Assembly: GCA_019423745.1 (NCBI GenBank) | Contig: JAHZAV010000002.1 | Span: forward strand, 125,165-189,164 | DNA length: 64,000 bases | Source: Lachnospiraceae bacterium | Lineage (GTDB): Bacteria; Bacillota; Clostridia; Lachnospirales; Lachnospiraceae | Reading direction: 5' to 3' | Shown: positions 16,832-26,009 of the stretch, piece after piece | Position numbering within the stretch: the stretch's first letter is position 1 | Layout of the letters: every line of letters starts with the position of its first letter | The notes under the pieces: model-generated | What the model saw: only the letters and a program-made list of their open reading frames with translations | Told to the model about the DNA's origin: nothing | The model's database searches: none | Program-made: the position numbers and the translations under genes

Positions 16832-17377
16832 TTATTGCTCCATCTGACGCCCCAGAAAACCCGACCCACAGGAGGCAAGCTTCATTTCCGTATCGCCCAT
16901 TTTCTTTTTTCCGTCCTCTTCTAAAAGAATGACTCCTCCAATTACGTCGCCTTGTGCAAGAATTGGACAAATCACTTCCTGACCATAACCATTATGATCA
17001 TCTGTAATTTTCACAAATCCTTTGTCTCCTTGTAATGCCAGGATATCCTTGCGTCCTTCCAGTGCCTTTTCAAGAGCTTTCGTAATATATTTCTCCTGAA
17101 ATTCTTTTTTTCCACTCCCTGCCGCTGCCACAATCTGATCCATATCACAAATACACACCAAATGGCCTGACGCCTGCGCCAGACTTTCTGCATACTGACC
17201 TGCAAATGCTGACAGTTCTCCAATGGGCGAATACTTTTTTAAAATAATCTCTCCTTCTCTATCTGTAAATATTTCTAATGGATCGCCTTCCCGGATCCTC
17301 AACGTTCTTCTAATTTCTTTTGGTATGACCACCCGTCCCAGATCGTCGATTCGCCTTACGATTCCTGTTGCTTTCAT
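16832..17377 (-). CDS. spoVT: Stage V sporulation protein T (AbrB/GAF regulator)
   Basis: The 181-residue DNA-binding regulator has an N-terminal AbrB-type swapped-hairpin domain (GIVRRIDDLGRVVIPKEIRR, residues 5-24, through ILKKYS) and a C-terminal GAF-like sensor domain (about 60-178). This is the SpoVT layout; AbrB itself lacks the GAF part. In Bacillus, SpoVT tunes sigma-G-dependent genes late in the forespore. The start follows GGAGG. A TATAAT (17463..17458) upstream could be a vegetative -10, but its -35 is poor, and I could not confirm a sigma-G promoter. The flanking genes encode membrane proteins of unknown role. Confidence 0.93.
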   Translation of the reverse strand: MKATGIVRRIDDLGRVVIPKEIRRTLRIREGDPLEIFTDREGEIILKKYSPIGELSAFAGQYAESLAQASGHLVCICDMDQIVAAAGSGKKEFQEKYITKALEKALEGRKDILALQGDKGFVKITDDHNGYGQEVICPILAQGDVIGGVILLEEDGKKKMGDTEMKLASCGSGFLGRQMEQ

Positions 17378-17474
17378 AATAAAATTTCCTCCATTTTACA
17401 TTCTTCCCATTTATCTTTCTTTTTGTAGATAACGGTAGTATCTGTAAAATAGAGGAAATTATACACTTCATTTT

Positions 17475-18017
17475 CTAATCTTTAATTCTGAAAATTCTAG
17501 CTCTGAATCTGGTCCACAAATGAGCCTGAAAATACTCGTATGCATTATCATAAATCCACAAAAGGAACCATCCTCCAATAATCACAACTATTTTCAGGGC
17601 TCCTGAAAGTTTTCTGGAAAATAATAGTTCCTGAAAAAACAGCACGAGGGGAATATACATTGCATTAAACAAAATAAATTTTATCCACCAAAAAACAGCT
17701 CTATTCTGAAGTTTTTTGGGGCCTTTAGCAAGAACTCTCCATATCCCTTCCACAGCGATAATGTACAACCCCATAGCAGCAAAGGAAATTACATAAAATT
17801 TGTTGGGCGCCAAAATCACTCCAAGAAGTACTGCTGCAAGATAAAATGCAACACCCATTTTCATTCCCATCTCGCGAATTACGATTCCGACAAAATAAGA
17901 GCCCGCTGCCAGAAAAAACAATGTTCCTGTTTCAATTACACTTCCCAATACCATGCAAAGTACACACAGGGCAAGCAGCAGCCCTCCAAAAGCCATCATC
18001 TTCGTCTTTACATGCAT
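17475..18017 (-). CDS. Predicted integral membrane protein
   Basis: The 180-residue protein has about five hydrophobic segments: [72 protein letters not shown], and a pair around [19 protein letters not shown] and [14 protein letters not shown]. The C-terminus is basic. I recognise no family. The ATG at 18017 is chosen because GGGAGGAG lies ten bases upstream; it overlaps the end of the J-domain gene by ten bases, so the two are translationally coupled. A function connected with the DUF5685/J-domain pair is possible but unsupported. Confidence 0.75.
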   Translation of the reverse strand: MHVKTKMMAFGGLLLALCVLCMVLGSVIETGTLFFLAAGSYFVGIVIREMGMKMGVAFYLAAVLLGVILAPNKFYVISFAAMGLYIIAVEGIWRVLAKGPKKLQNRAVFWWIKFILFNAMYIPLVLFFQELLFSRKLSGALKIVVIIGGWFLLWIYDNAYEYFQAHLWTRFRARIFRIKD

Positions 18018-18637
18018 TGACAGAGGTCTCCTCCCATACATTCACAGCACTGATCTGCAATACAGAGATCACAGCACATATTTCCTGTTCCGCAGCTTCC
18101 TCCTCCCATTCCATAACCACCGTAAGAGCCACTCTGATATCTGCGGCTGTTAAATTCAATCTGGTTGAGAAGCTGCCTGTACTGCACATTATTAGGTTCC
18201 ATATTCACAGCCTGTGCTGCATGATCCCTTGCAACAATATTATTTCCAAGTCCAGCATTTGCAAAGGCACTGGCATAATACCACATAGATGTCCGGTTCG
18301 GCATACGATTTAAAAGATTTAATGCTTCATGATATCTTCTGTTATTAATAAAATTGATGACCGCCTGCATCTCTACATCTTGATCACCAGACGATTGCTG
18401 GTATCTGCCATAGTTGTAAGAACCTGTCGACTGTCCGGCTCCGGAAGATCTCTGCCGCATAATCTCATCATACGCTTCCTGTATCTCTTTAAATTTTTCT
18501 TCCGCAAGATCTGCCAGTGGATTGTCTACATTTGCATCCGGATGATATTTCCGGCTTAAATCTCTATAGGCTCTTTTCACTTCATCATCGGATGCATTGG
18601 GAGATATCCCCAGAACATCATATGGATTTTTTGTCAT
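18008..18637 (-). CDS. J-domain/TPR-like protein with cysteine-rich tail
   Basis: The 209-residue protein starts with a J domain ([27 protein letters not shown] with the HPD triad, ending near 65), so it should stimulate an Hsp70. A low-complexity linker rich in Ser, Gln, Gly and Tyr follows, then a TPR-like helical hairpin (about 100-165, [14 protein letters not shown] and [20 protein letters not shown] segments). The last 30 residues hold eight cysteines, in a CxxxxxCCxxCxxxxxCCxC...CxC pattern, suggesting metal or iron-sulfur binding. It overlaps DUF5685 by 20 bases upstream and a membrane protein gene downstream. The ATG at 18637 is preferred; the frame remains open upstream, but that part has no ribosome binding site. 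Confidence 0.85.
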   Translation of the reverse strand: MTKNPYDVLGISPNASDDEVKRAYRDLSRKYHPDANVDNPLADLAEEKFKEIQEAYDEIMRQRSSGAGQSTGSYNYGRYQQSSGDQDVEMQAVINFINNRRYHEALNLLNRMPNRTSMWYYASAFANAGLGNNIVARDHAAQAVNMEPNNVQYRQLLNQIEFNSRRYQSGSYGGYGMGGGSCGTGNMCCDLCIADQCCECMGGDLCQCM

Positions 18638-19496
18638 TGTTTTGTTCGTCCTCTCTTTTATCGGTTTCTTTTGTTTCTTTTGCATCTGCATGTATGCTTC
18701 GATAACGATTCCATACTCCATCATACAAAATATTTCTCAAAATGTCTATATCTAATAAACATGGGAGTTTTTCAAATTCTGCACTACACTCACCCATCAT
18801 CATACACAGAATATCCCACATTTTTTTTTCATAATCTTCCTTTTCAGCAAGTTCTTTCAAAGGATTATATCTGTTAGCTTTCTGATCCTCTTCCAAATCT
18901 TCGTAAGCATCCATAATATAAATAAATTTCCCCAGAAAAAAACCCATTCTCCTTAATGTTTCTGCCCACACATCTTCGTGGATAACCAGAAGTTCTCCCA
19001 TCATACGTCCAAAGCATCCTGCAACACGATCGATATCAGTACTATTTTCCCTTTCCAAAATAGCCAACTCTTTCAGCGCGTTTTCAAAGACCATACTTTG
19101 ACGCTCATAAACGCAGGAAAGTTTTTCCTTTTTGGCCTGAAAAAGCTTTTTACCAATCAGGCTTTTCTTTTTCCTGTCATCCTCCCAATCATCTTTAAAA
19201 TGATAATAACTCATTAATATATTCATATCGGCACAATAACTCGTTATTTCATTCAATAACATTTTCTGTTTTTTAATGGGATGAAATTTACAGCGATGTT
19301 CCTCCATCTCATTTGCAGTCTCGTACAAAGATCCCAAAAGAATCACCACAAAAGTCATATCATACGTAAGTGTCATCTGCCCCATAGCCCCGTACCTTTT
19401 TTTCAGTTCCTGGCATAGCCCGCAGTAATACGCTTTATATTTTCTGAAATCTTTCATTTTAAGCTCTGGCTCATAAATTCTGATATATCCAAACAT
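18618..19496 (-). CDS. DUF5685 family protein
   Basis: The 292-residue protein begins [13 protein letters not shown] and contains [16 protein letters not shown], a CxxC motif near residue 25 that is typical of this Clostridial family. The rest is predicted to be helical, with further scattered cysteines (YCADMN, CFGRM, CMMMGEC). Repeated aspartates in helices ([23 protein letters not shown]) recall trans-prenyltransferase-like folds, but that is only an impression. It is first in a three-gene overlapping unit with a J-domain protein and a membrane protein. The function is unknown; the shared cysteine richness hints at metal handling. Confidence 0.8.
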   Translation of the reverse strand: MFGYIRIYEPELKMKDFRKYKAYYCGLCQELKKRYGAMGQMTLTYDMTFVVILLGSLYETANEMEEHRCKFHPIKKQKMLLNEITSYCADMNILMSYYHFKDDWEDDRKKKSLIGKKLFQAKKEKLSCVYERQSMVFENALKELAILERENSTDIDRVAGCFGRMMGELLVIHEDVWAETLRRMGFFLGKFIYIMDAYEDLEEDQKANRYNPLKELAEKEDYEKKMWDILCMMMGECSAEFEKLPCLLDIDILRNILYDGVWNRYRSIHADAKETKETDKREDEQNNDKKSI

Positions 19497-19574
19497 TTAC
19501 TCTCCCCGGCGCCTTTATACATATATGAGTAGATCTACAAAAAACGCCCTTCTACATGAAATATTCTGCCAGAT

Positions 19575-19604
19575 ATTGTATCAGATTTCCTACTTTTCCG
19601 TCAA
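19575..19604 (-). promoter_or_regulatory. Promoter of the DUF5685-J-domain unit
   Basis: TTGACG (19604..19599) and TACAAT (19580..19575) with an 18-bp spacer lie 79 bases upstream of the DUF5685 ATG. It is divergent from the yqeY-like promoter on the other strand. Confidence 0.6.
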
Positions 19605-19619
19605 TTCACCTTCCAAGCC

Positions 19620-19648
19620 TTTTCATTTTTCTTTCTCTTCGCTATAAT
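19620..19648 (+). promoter_or_regulatory. Promoter of the yqeY-like gene
   Basis: A perfect TATAAT (19643-19648) lies 30 bases before the ATG, with a TTTTCA -35-like hexamer (19620-19625) 17 bp upstream. Confidence 0.6.
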
Positions 19649-19678
19649 AAAAGAAAAAATACTAGGAGGAACATAATC

Positions 19679-20125
19679 ATGAGCAAAATTGATGAAGTAA
19701 GAAGCGCTATGGTACAGGCAATGAAAGCCGGCGACAAAGAAACAAAGGAAACTCTGTCCATGCTCCTTGCTGCTTTAAAAAATAAAGCAATCGACAAACG
19801 ATCTGATCTGACAGAAGAGGAAGAAATTCAAGTAGTTCTAAAAGAAATTAAACAGACAAAGGAAACTCTTGAAATGACTCCGGCTGATCGTACAGAAATC
19901 ATTGAAGAATGCAAAAGCAGACTTGCCGTTCTGGAACAGTATGCACCTGCCATGATGGGAGAAGCTGAAATTCGAGATATTATAGCTGCCACTCTTGCAG
20001 AACTTGGTATTGAAACTCCGGCACCATCCGATAAAGGAAAAATTATGAAAGCCCTTATGCCTAAAGTAAAGGGGAAGGCTGATGGAAAACTGGTAAATGA
20101 ACTGGTTGGCAGTTATATGAAATAG
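19679..20125 (+). CDS. GatB/YqeY domain-containing protein
   Basis: The 148-residue protein matches the stand-alone YqeY family, which shares the tail domain of GatB, the tRNA-dependent amidotransferase subunit. Family features are an N-terminal helical part (SKIDEVRSAMVQAMKAGDK, KETLSMLLAALKNKAIDKR), TEEEEIQVVLKEIKQ, and the C-terminal DKGKIMKALMPKVKGKADG. It may act on tRNA or in amidation, but no clear role is known. The ATG at 19679 has AGGAGG nine bases upstream; the frame continues upstream without such a site. It is one of only two plus-strand genes here and converges on the PrsA-like gene. Confidence 0.9.
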   Translation: MSKIDEVRSAMVQAMKAGDKETKETLSMLLAALKNKAIDKRSDLTEEEEIQVVLKEIKQTKETLEMTPADRTEIIEECKSRLAVLEQYAPAMMGEAEIRDIIAATLAELGIETPAPSDKGKIMKALMPKVKGKADGKLVNELVGSYMK

Positions 20126-20192
20126 TTAAAAAAGTAACAGGGGACGTAGTAAAATTGAATTTTATTACGTCCCCTGTTACTTTTTTAACTAT
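20122..20192. terminator. Bidirectional palindromic terminator between convergent genes
   Basis: Arms of 35 bases (20122-20156 and 20158-20192) are complementary except for one G-U/A-C position and meet at a single central base. The GC-rich middle (GTAACAGGGGACGTA) is followed on each strand by TTTTTT. Both stop codons, of the plus-strand yqeY-like gene (20123-20125) and of the minus-strand prsA-like gene (20191..20189), lie inside the palindrome. It shares GGGACGTA with the repeat at 6764-6820. Confidence 0.85.
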
Positions 20193-21250
20193 TCAGCAGC
20201 CTCTGCCTGATCATCCGTCTGAACTTCATTCGCATACGGATCCGACTCATCAATCTTCATTGTTACACTAAGTTTGTTGAAATCAACCTTCTTCCATACC
20301 CGTTTATTTACATCAATCTTAGCGTCATCTCTCCATTTTGATAGTGTATCATCCAGTAATTCCTGCTGTCTTTCCTGCACAATCTCAGATTTCTTGGTAT
20401 CTGTAGCTTCCCGGTCAAGGAGACTTGTTACTCTGGCTACGTAATATCCTCCATCACCTTCTACTACACCAGTAGTTCCACCTTCTTGGAGCTGATCCAT
20501 CTCTTTCACCAATGCTTCCGGATATCCGGTAGACTCAGAATCAAAGGTCCCTTCTACTGCTTCATAACCTTGCTGGGAAGCATAGGCAGAAAAGTCTGTC
20601 GCGCTTGCTGCTCCCGATGCAAATTGCTCTGCCTTGGTTTTCAGTTCAGCCTTTTCTTCATCTGTCATCTCAGCAGAATTTCCCTCTTCATCTGTAGTGG
20701 TAAAACTGAAAGTAACATACTGCATCTTTTTCTGCGCTGCTTCTTCATCGGAAACTTCTGTATCTGCTCCAGCCTTTACTGCGTCCTGTACTTTTTTCTG
20801 AATTGTCATAAGCTCCAGAATTCTCTCAACTGTCTCTGTATCCCCGGATACTTTTTCTTTCTCTTCCAGCCCATTGTTCTCATCAAACTGCTTAGCAGCT
20901 GCCTTGATAGAATTTTCTTCTTCTTCTGTCAAAGAAATATTGTAATCGTCCATATGTGCTTCCAGCAGATACATGTTTTCCAAAGATTCCAAAATAGAGG
21001 ATTTCACTGTCTCCTCATAAGATTCTTCATCTGCTCCATCACTGTTCCACATATCGTCGCCTAAATATCCGGCATAATAAGTCTCATATTGTGCCTGTGT
21101 ATAACGGGCCAAAAAATTGGCAAGATCTGCCGTAATCTCTTTATCATCTACAGTCACTACTACATCACTGCCGTCAAAACTTCCGCAGCCGGACAGGGAT
21201 GCAGCTGCCAGCATCCCCGCCAGCAGACAGATAACTGCTCTTTTTTTCAT
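20189..21250 (-). CDS. PrsA/SurA-like peptidyl-prolyl isomerase lipoprotein
   Basis: The 353-residue protein has a lipoprotein signal (MKKRAVICLLAGMLAAA, lipobox LSGC with C22) and should be anchored outside the membrane. An N-terminal SurA-like chaperone region is interrupted by a parvulin-like segment (about 170-290: FSFTTTDEEG, KAEQFASGAAS, VVEGDGGYYVARVTSL). These proteins help exported proteins fold after Sec transport. It is highly acidic. It has its own promoter overlapping the mfd stop codon, GGAGGG before the start, and a palindromic terminator. The parvulin core is divergent, so isomerase activity is not assured. Confidence 0.85.
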   Translation of the reverse strand: MKKRAVICLLAGMLAAASLSGCGSFDGSDVVVTVDDKEITADLANFLARYTQAQYETYYAGYLGDDMWNSDGADEESYEETVKSSILESLENMYLLEAHMDDYNISLTEEEENSIKAAAKQFDENNGLEEKEKVSGDTETVERILELMTIQKKVQDAVKAGADTEVSDEEAAQKKMQYVTFSFTTTDEEGNSAEMTDEEKAELKTKAEQFASGAASATDFSAYASQQGYEAVEGTFDSESTGYPEALVKEMDQLQEGGTTGVVEGDGGYYVARVTSLLDREATDTKKSEIVQERQQELLDDTLSKWRDDAKIDVNKRVWKKVDFNKLSVTMKIDESDPYANEVQTDDQAEAAE

Positions 21251-21286
21251 GGTTTTTACACCCTCCTTCGTATTGCTGACTCTGTC

Positions 21287-21315
21287 ATTATACCTTTTTT
21301 CTCCTATTCAAGCAA
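21287..21315 (-). promoter_or_regulatory. Promoter of the prsA-like gene
   Basis: TTGCTT (21315..21310) and a perfect TATAAT (21292..21287) are 17 bp apart. The -35 element lies in the last codons of mfd. The start would be about 30 bases before the prsA-like ATG. Confidence 0.7.
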
Positions 21316-24300
21316 TCCTTGCATAGAAATTAACACATTTTTCACTACTTCCAGAATATCTTCATCTTTCTCTCTTTTATTCACGCCCTTCTTGTGATAT
21401 ACAAAACATGGCGTTTCCTCTGCACGGAAAACAAGATTTCCTCTATAAGATTCCAGCATGGATGGAATCTTAGCTGGATTTACTTTTGCCTTTTCATACA
21501 TCGTAAAAATATACTGTTCTCCCTTTTGTTCCACTGCTGTAACATATACCTTATGAGCCATTGCTTTAAGATTTGCAATCTTCAAAAGCTGATGCACTTT
21601 CTTAGGAATATCACCAAACCGATCGATCAATTCTTCCAGCATATCTTCCATTTCTTCTTCATTTTCAATCGCTGCAATTCGTTTATAAATATCCAGTTTC
21701 TGATACTCATTAGGAATATAAGATTCTGGGATATACGCATCTACATTTAAATCGATCGTTGTGGTATAAGTTTCTTCTTCCATCTCACCTTTCAAATGCT
21801 TTACTGCTTCATTAAGCATTTTACAGTAAAGATCATATCCTACTGCTTCCATATGACCATGCTGCTCTGCTCCCAAAAGATTTCCTGCTCCTCTGATTTC
21901 CAAATCCCGCATAGCAATCCGAAATCCAGAGCCAAGATCTGTAAATTCACGTATCGCAGACAGGCGCTTTTCTGCTACTTCTTTCAGAAGTTTATCTTTT
22001 CGGTAAAGTAAGAAAGCATAAGCCATCCGATTGGAACGCCCAACTCTGCCTCGAAGCTGATACAACTGCGATAACCCAAGTCTGTCAGCGTCATGAATAA
22101 TCATGGTATTAACATTGGAAATATCAAGTCCTGTTTCAATGATAGTTGTAGAAACAAGAACATCGATCTCTCGGTTAATAAATGCATACATAATTTTTTC
22201 TAATTCGTGCTCTTTCATCTGGCCATGGGCAAAAGCCACCACTGATTCCGGGACTAATTTCTGTATCCTGCCGGTCACTTCAGCAATGTCTTCCACTCTG
22301 TTGTAAACATAATATACCTGTCCCTGCCGGGCGCACTCTCTTTGAATGGCTTCCCGCACCATTTCATCGCTATACTCCATCACATAGGTCTGTATGGGCA
22401 TTCGCTCTTGAGGTGCTTCTTCCAGGACACTCATATCCCGTATGCCAATCAGGCTCATATGCAAAGTACGTGGAATAGGAGTAGCTGTCAAAGTCAAGAC
22501 ATCAACATTCTCTTTTAGCTTCTTTATTTTTTCTTTATGCTGTACGCCAAATCGTTGTTCTTCATCAATAATCAAAAGGCCAAGATCTTTGTATTGCAGG
22601 TCATCACTCAACACACGATGGGTACCTATTACAATATCTACCAACCCTTTTTTCGTATCCTCTATGGTCTTTTTTTGCTGTGCCGGTGTACGGAAACGGC
22701 ACAGGAGATCAACACGAACGGGGAATTCCTTCATCCGCTGCAGAAATGTATTATAGTGCTGCTGAGCAAGAATCGTGGTAGGAACCAGATAGACTACTTG
22801 TCTGTCCTCCTGCACTGCCTTAAAAGCTGCACGAATGGCAATTTCTGTCTTGCCGTATCCTACGTCTCCACAGATCAGTCGATCCATAATCTTCCGGCTT
22901 TCCATGTCCTTTTTCACTGCCTCAATAGCAAGAAGCTGATCTTCTGTCTCTTCAAAGGGAAACATCTCCTCAAATTCTTTTTGCCAAACCGTATCTTCTC
23001 CATATACATAGCCCTCTTTTTCCTGCCTCGTCGCATACAGCTGGACTAGATCTCTGGCTATTTCTTTCACTGCCCCCCGAACTCTTGTTTTCGTCTTAGT
23101 CCACTCCTGGGTACCAAGACGATTTAACTTCGGCTTTTTCGCATCAGCACTGGCATATTTTTGAATCAGATCAAGCTGGGTAGCCGGTATATAGAGATTT
23201 CCGCCCTTGGCATAGGAAATCTTCATATAATCCTTGGATACTTTATCTACAACAATCTTTTCTATACCCTGATAAATTCCCAGGCCATGATTCTCATGGA
23301 CAACATAATCTCCTACTTTCAGTTCAGAAAAGCTTTGAATCTTACGCCCTTCGTAGGATTTTCTCTTCTTTTTTTTCCGAACTTTACCAAAAATATCTGT
23401 CTCCGAAATCACCTGGAATTTCAGCATAGGATATTCATAACCTTCCGCCACATGTCCATAGGCTGTCATAATTTCCCCCGGAAGCACCTGCCGGTTCAAT
23501 TCATCACTGTAAAAACTGCTAAGATTATAGTCCCGCAAATCCTCGGCAAGACGTTTTGCCCTTGTCCTGGAACCAGAAAGAAGAACAACTTTATATCCTT
23601 CCCTTTTCAGTCTCTTCAAATCTCTTGTCAGCATTTCAAAGCTATTATTATAAGGATTAATCCCTTTTGTCTGTATATGAAATTTAGCTCTTATTTTAAA
23701 CAAAGGACATTTTGTATCAAGAGAACAGAAACCAATACTGGAACATCCGTTAATCTTTTCTGCAATTTCTGCTGTATGATACAGCTGCATCTCTCTGTCG
23801 CTTACCTCATACCCGCTTTCCAGCCTCTTAGCCTGTGCCTCCACAAATTCTGTCTCTACAGCTTCTCCTTTTTCCAAAAGCCTGGCCGGCTCGTCCAGAA
23901 AAAATAAGGTTCTCTCTTTTGGAAAATAATCAAGAAATGATACTTTCCTGCTTATCTTCTCTTCCATATCCTCTGCCGGATAAATCCGAATTGTGTCAAG
24001 ATTTTCTATAGATCGCTGACTTTCCACATCAAAAGTCCGGATTGAGTCTACTTCATCATCCCACAACTCAATCCGTACCGGCAGTTCTTCCGTAAGAGGA
24101 TAAATATCAAGAATTCCTCCTCTTACGGCAAATTGTCCCGGGCTATCCACCTGTTCTTCCCTGTCATATCCGTTATCCGCAAGAGCTTTTTGAATCCCTG
24201 AAAAATCTATGACTTCTCCATTTCTGATTTCCAATACTTTTGACTCGATCTCTTCTCTGGATTCCAGAACATCCATAAAACCATCAAAGCTTGTCACTAC

Positions 24301-24648
24301 GGTTATATTTGTCTGTTCCAAGATTGACTGTATCACCATCATACGCTGGCGCATCAGCTCTTTACTCCGGATATCTGCCTGATAAAAAAGAAAATCTTTA
24401 GCCGGATACAGATATACGCTCTTATCCAGAAAACGGTATTCTTCATAAATCTGTTTTGCCTTTGAGTCACTGGAACAGGCGATGACCTTATAATCACAGC
24501 CATCGCTAAGCGCAAACATCAGATGAGTCTTTTGGGAATTCACACATCCGGATATTTGCAACATTCCCGACCCTTTCTTTCTCTGTTTCCATATTTCTTC
24601 AAATTCCGCCAATTCATGAAGGGGCCCTGTCAAGGCTTCCATAGTCAT
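21304..24648 (-). CDS. mfd: Transcription-repair coupling factor Mfd
   Basis: The 1114-residue translocase removes stalled RNA polymerase at DNA lesions and recruits UvrA. Domains in order: a UvrB-like N-terminus (about 20-330), an RNA polymerase-interaction (CarD-like) domain with GDYVVHENHGLGIYQG near 450, a RecG-like motor with Walker A GDVGYGKTEIAIRAAF, DEEQRFG, TATPIPRTLHMSL and QLRGRVGRSNRMAY, and a C-terminal TRCF domain. Full family length. Two in-frame ATGs lie two codons apart; the second (24642) is better spaced from AGGAG. It is downstream of pth by 24 bp, the common Firmicute order pth-mfd-prsA. Confidence 0.97.
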   Translation of the reverse strand: MTMEALTGPLHELAEFEEIWKQRKKGSGMLQISGCVNSQKTHLMFALSDGCDYKVIACSSDSKAKQIYEEYRFLDKSVYLYPAKDFLFYQADIRSKELMRQRMMVIQSILEQTNITVVTSFDGFMDVLESREEIESKVLEIRNGEVIDFSGIQKALADNGYDREEQVDSPGQFAVRGGILDIYPLTEELPVRIELWDDEVDSIRTFDVESQRSIENLDTIRIYPAEDMEEKISRKVSFLDYFPKERTLFFLDEPARLLEKGEAVETEFVEAQAKRLESGYEVSDREMQLYHTAEIAEKINGCSSIGFCSLDTKCPLFKIRAKFHIQTKGINPYNNSFEMLTRDLKRLKREGYKVVLLSGSRTRAKRLAEDLRDYNLSSFYSDELNRQVLPGEIMTAYGHVAEGYEYPMLKFQVISETDIFGKVRKKKKRKSYEGRKIQSFSELKVGDYVVHENHGLGIYQGIEKIVVDKVSKDYMKISYAKGGNLYIPATQLDLIQKYASADAKKPKLNRLGTQEWTKTKTRVRGAVKEIARDLVQLYATRQEKEGYVYGEDTVWQKEFEEMFPFEETEDQLLAIEAVKKDMESRKIMDRLICGDVGYGKTEIAIRAAFKAVQEDRQVVYLVPTTILAQQHYNTFLQRMKEFPVRVDLLCRFRTPAQQKKTIEDTKKGLVDIVIGTHRVLSDDLQYKDLGLLIIDEEQRFGVQHKEKIKKLKENVDVLTLTATPIPRTLHMSLIGIRDMSVLEEAPQERMPIQTYVMEYSDEMVREAIQRECARQGQVYYVYNRVEDIAEVTGRIQKLVPESVVAFAHGQMKEHELEKIMYAFINREIDVLVSTTIIETGLDISNVNTMIIHDADRLGLSQLYQLRGRVGRSNRMAYAFLLYRKDKLLKEVAEKRLSAIREFTDLGSGFRIAMRDLEIRGAGNLLGAEQHGHMEAVGYDLYCKMLNEAVKHLKGEMEEETYTTTIDLNVDAYIPESYIPNEYQKLDIYKRIAAIENEEEMEDMLEELIDRFGDIPKKVHQLLKIANLKAMAHKVYVTAVEQKGEQYIFTMYEKAKVNPAKIPSMLESYRGNLVFRAEETPCFVYHKKGVNKREKDEDILEVVKNVLISMQGLLE

Positions 24649-24672
24649 TTATCTCCTATCCTATATTCTGTC

Positions 24673-25284
24673 TTATAATCTTTTTGGCTCCTCACCAGAT
24701 TTAGCAGCATTTTTTTTGACTTTTCGGTTAAACTCATTCATTGCTGCCTCTATTTGTCCAGATACCATCATTTTTACGGCTTTGACTGCCTGGTGATATC
24801 CATCTTCCATCTGCTGCCTTTCTTCTTTTGAAAAATGGCCCAGCACATAATCTGCCAAGTCATATTTCTTCGGCTTTTCACCGACCCCAACCTTAATTCT
24901 CAAAAAAACATCTGTTCCAAGATGAGAAATTATACTTTTAATCCCATTGTGTCCTCCTGCACTCCCTTTTTTTCTTATGCGCAGCTGTCCCACATCGAGA
25001 CTTACATCATCATATATAACTATCAGCTCTGTCTCCTCATCAACCTTATAATAATCTACCAGTCCTCTAAGACTTTCTCCGCTTAAATTCATATAAGTCT
25101 GGGGTTTTGCCAGAATCACCTTTTGCCCCTCGATAATTCCCTTACCGATAAAGGCTCGGTTTTTCCGGTAATCTACGGAAATATTATATTCTTTTGCAAT
25201 AGCATCTATGACATCAAATCCCACATTATGTCTTGTTCCTTCATAAGGAAGACCAGGATTTCCAAGTCCTGCAATAATAAACAT
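24673..25284 (-). CDS. pth: Peptidyl-tRNA hydrolase
   Basis: This 203-residue enzyme frees tRNAs from prematurely released peptides. The active-site residues are visible: GLGNPG with Asn10, the catalytic His of TRHNVGFD near 20, MNLSG, the Asp in YDDVSLD near 93 and the Asn in GGHNGIKS near 114. The C-terminal tail is lysine-rich. It starts after GAGGTGT and has a promoter upstream (25315-25343), divergent from a small plus-strand gene. Confidence 0.97.
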   Translation of the reverse strand: MFIIAGLGNPGLPYEGTRHNVGFDVIDAIAKEYNISVDYRKNRAFIGKGIIEGQKVILAKPQTYMNLSGESLRGLVDYYKVDEETELIVIYDDVSLDVGQLRIRKKGSAGGHNGIKSIISHLGTDVFLRIKVGVGEKPKKYDLADYVLGHFSKEERQQMEDGYHQAVKAVKMMVSGQIEAAMNEFNRKVKKNAAKSGEEPKRL

Positions 25285-25314
25285 TTGTTCTTACACCTCA
25301 TTTCTTACTTTTCC

Positions 25315-25343
25315 ATTCTACAGGAACCCGACTGATTTGTCAC
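25315..25343 (-). promoter_or_regulatory. Promoter of pth-mfd
   Basis: GTGACA (25343..25338, five of six bases of TTGACA) and TAGAAT (25320..25315) have a 17-bp spacer. The start lies about 25 bases before the pth ATG. Confidence 0.65.
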
Positions 25344-25430
25344 GCAAAACCGGGACAAGAGGAATATTTCTTAAACCTGCATCATATATTATATAGAGTA
25401 CAAATCCATATTTACACACAGGAGGCCTTT

Positions 25431-25862
25431 ATGAGTTCCAAAACTAAAATTTTTGTGATACATATGAAAGAGATCATATATACTGCTGTTTTTGCTGTAC
25501 TGGCTATTGCCCTGATCCTTCTCCTTGTATTTATGTTTCTTCCCGGGCACAGTAAAAACAATTCTTCCGAGAAAAAATACAAAGAAGGCGTTTACACATC
25601 TTCTTTCACCTTAAATAATACGGAACTGGAAGTAGAGGTATCCGTTAACGAATCGGAAATTGATTCTATCCGCTTTTCCAATATGGATGAAACAGTCGAT
25701 GCCATGTTCCCACTGGTTCAACCCGCCATGGAGGATATTGCACAGCAGATTTGTGAAACTCAGTCACTGGAAAATATCCAGTATTCGGAAGAATCTGCAT
25801 ATACGTCCCAAATTATTATAGATGCGATTGAAAATGCGCTGGAAGGAGCAGAAATTAAATAA
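25431..25862 (+). CDS. Membrane-anchored protein of unknown function
   Basis: The 143-residue protein has one N-terminal membrane helix (IIYTAVFAVLAIALILLLVF, about 15-35), then a Ser/Asn/Lys linker and an extracytoplasmic domain of about 90 residues. The domain begins KYKEGVYTSSFTLNNTELEVEV and includes SEIDSIRFSNMDETV, which recalls the FMN-binding-type domains of secreted Clostridial proteins, but the threonine flavin-attachment motif is not seen. The ATG follows GGAGG by five bases. The gene stands alone on the plus strand, between pth and a convergent small gene. I cannot assign a function. Confidence 0.7.
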   Translation: MSSKTKIFVIHMKEIIYTAVFAVLAIALILLLVFMFLPGHSKNNSSEKKYKEGVYTSSFTLNNTELEVEVSVNESEIDSIRFSNMDETVDAMFPLVQPAMEDIAQQICETQSLENIQYSEESAYTSQIIIDAIENALEGAEIK

Positions 25863-25873
25863 GAATACAAAAA

Positions 25874-25930
25874 CGGCTTATACATTTTTAAAGCTTGGGC
25901 ATTCCCCTCATCTTTAAAATGTATAAGCCG
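25874..25930 (+). terminator. Terminator hairpin of the plus-strand membrane protein gene
   Basis: Arms CGGCTTATACATTTTTAAAG (25874-25893) and its near complement (25912-25930) flank an 18-base loop. It begins 12 bases after the stop. The T-run is weak, so some transcripts may read through toward the convergent gene. Confidence 0.6.
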
Positions 25931-25954
25931 ACTTTCTTGCCGTCTGTCAGCAAC

Positions 25955-25999
25955 ATAAAAAAGAGGGAATCATACGCTTCAAAACATAGGATTCCCTCT
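25955..25999 (-). terminator. Terminator of the small acidic protein gene
   Basis: On the minus strand AGAGGGAATC (25999..25990) pairs with GATTCCCTCT (25971..25962) and is followed by TTTTTATG. It lies ten bases after the stop of the gene at 26010. Confidence 0.8.
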
Positions 26000-26009
26000 A
26001 TTCTGACAC

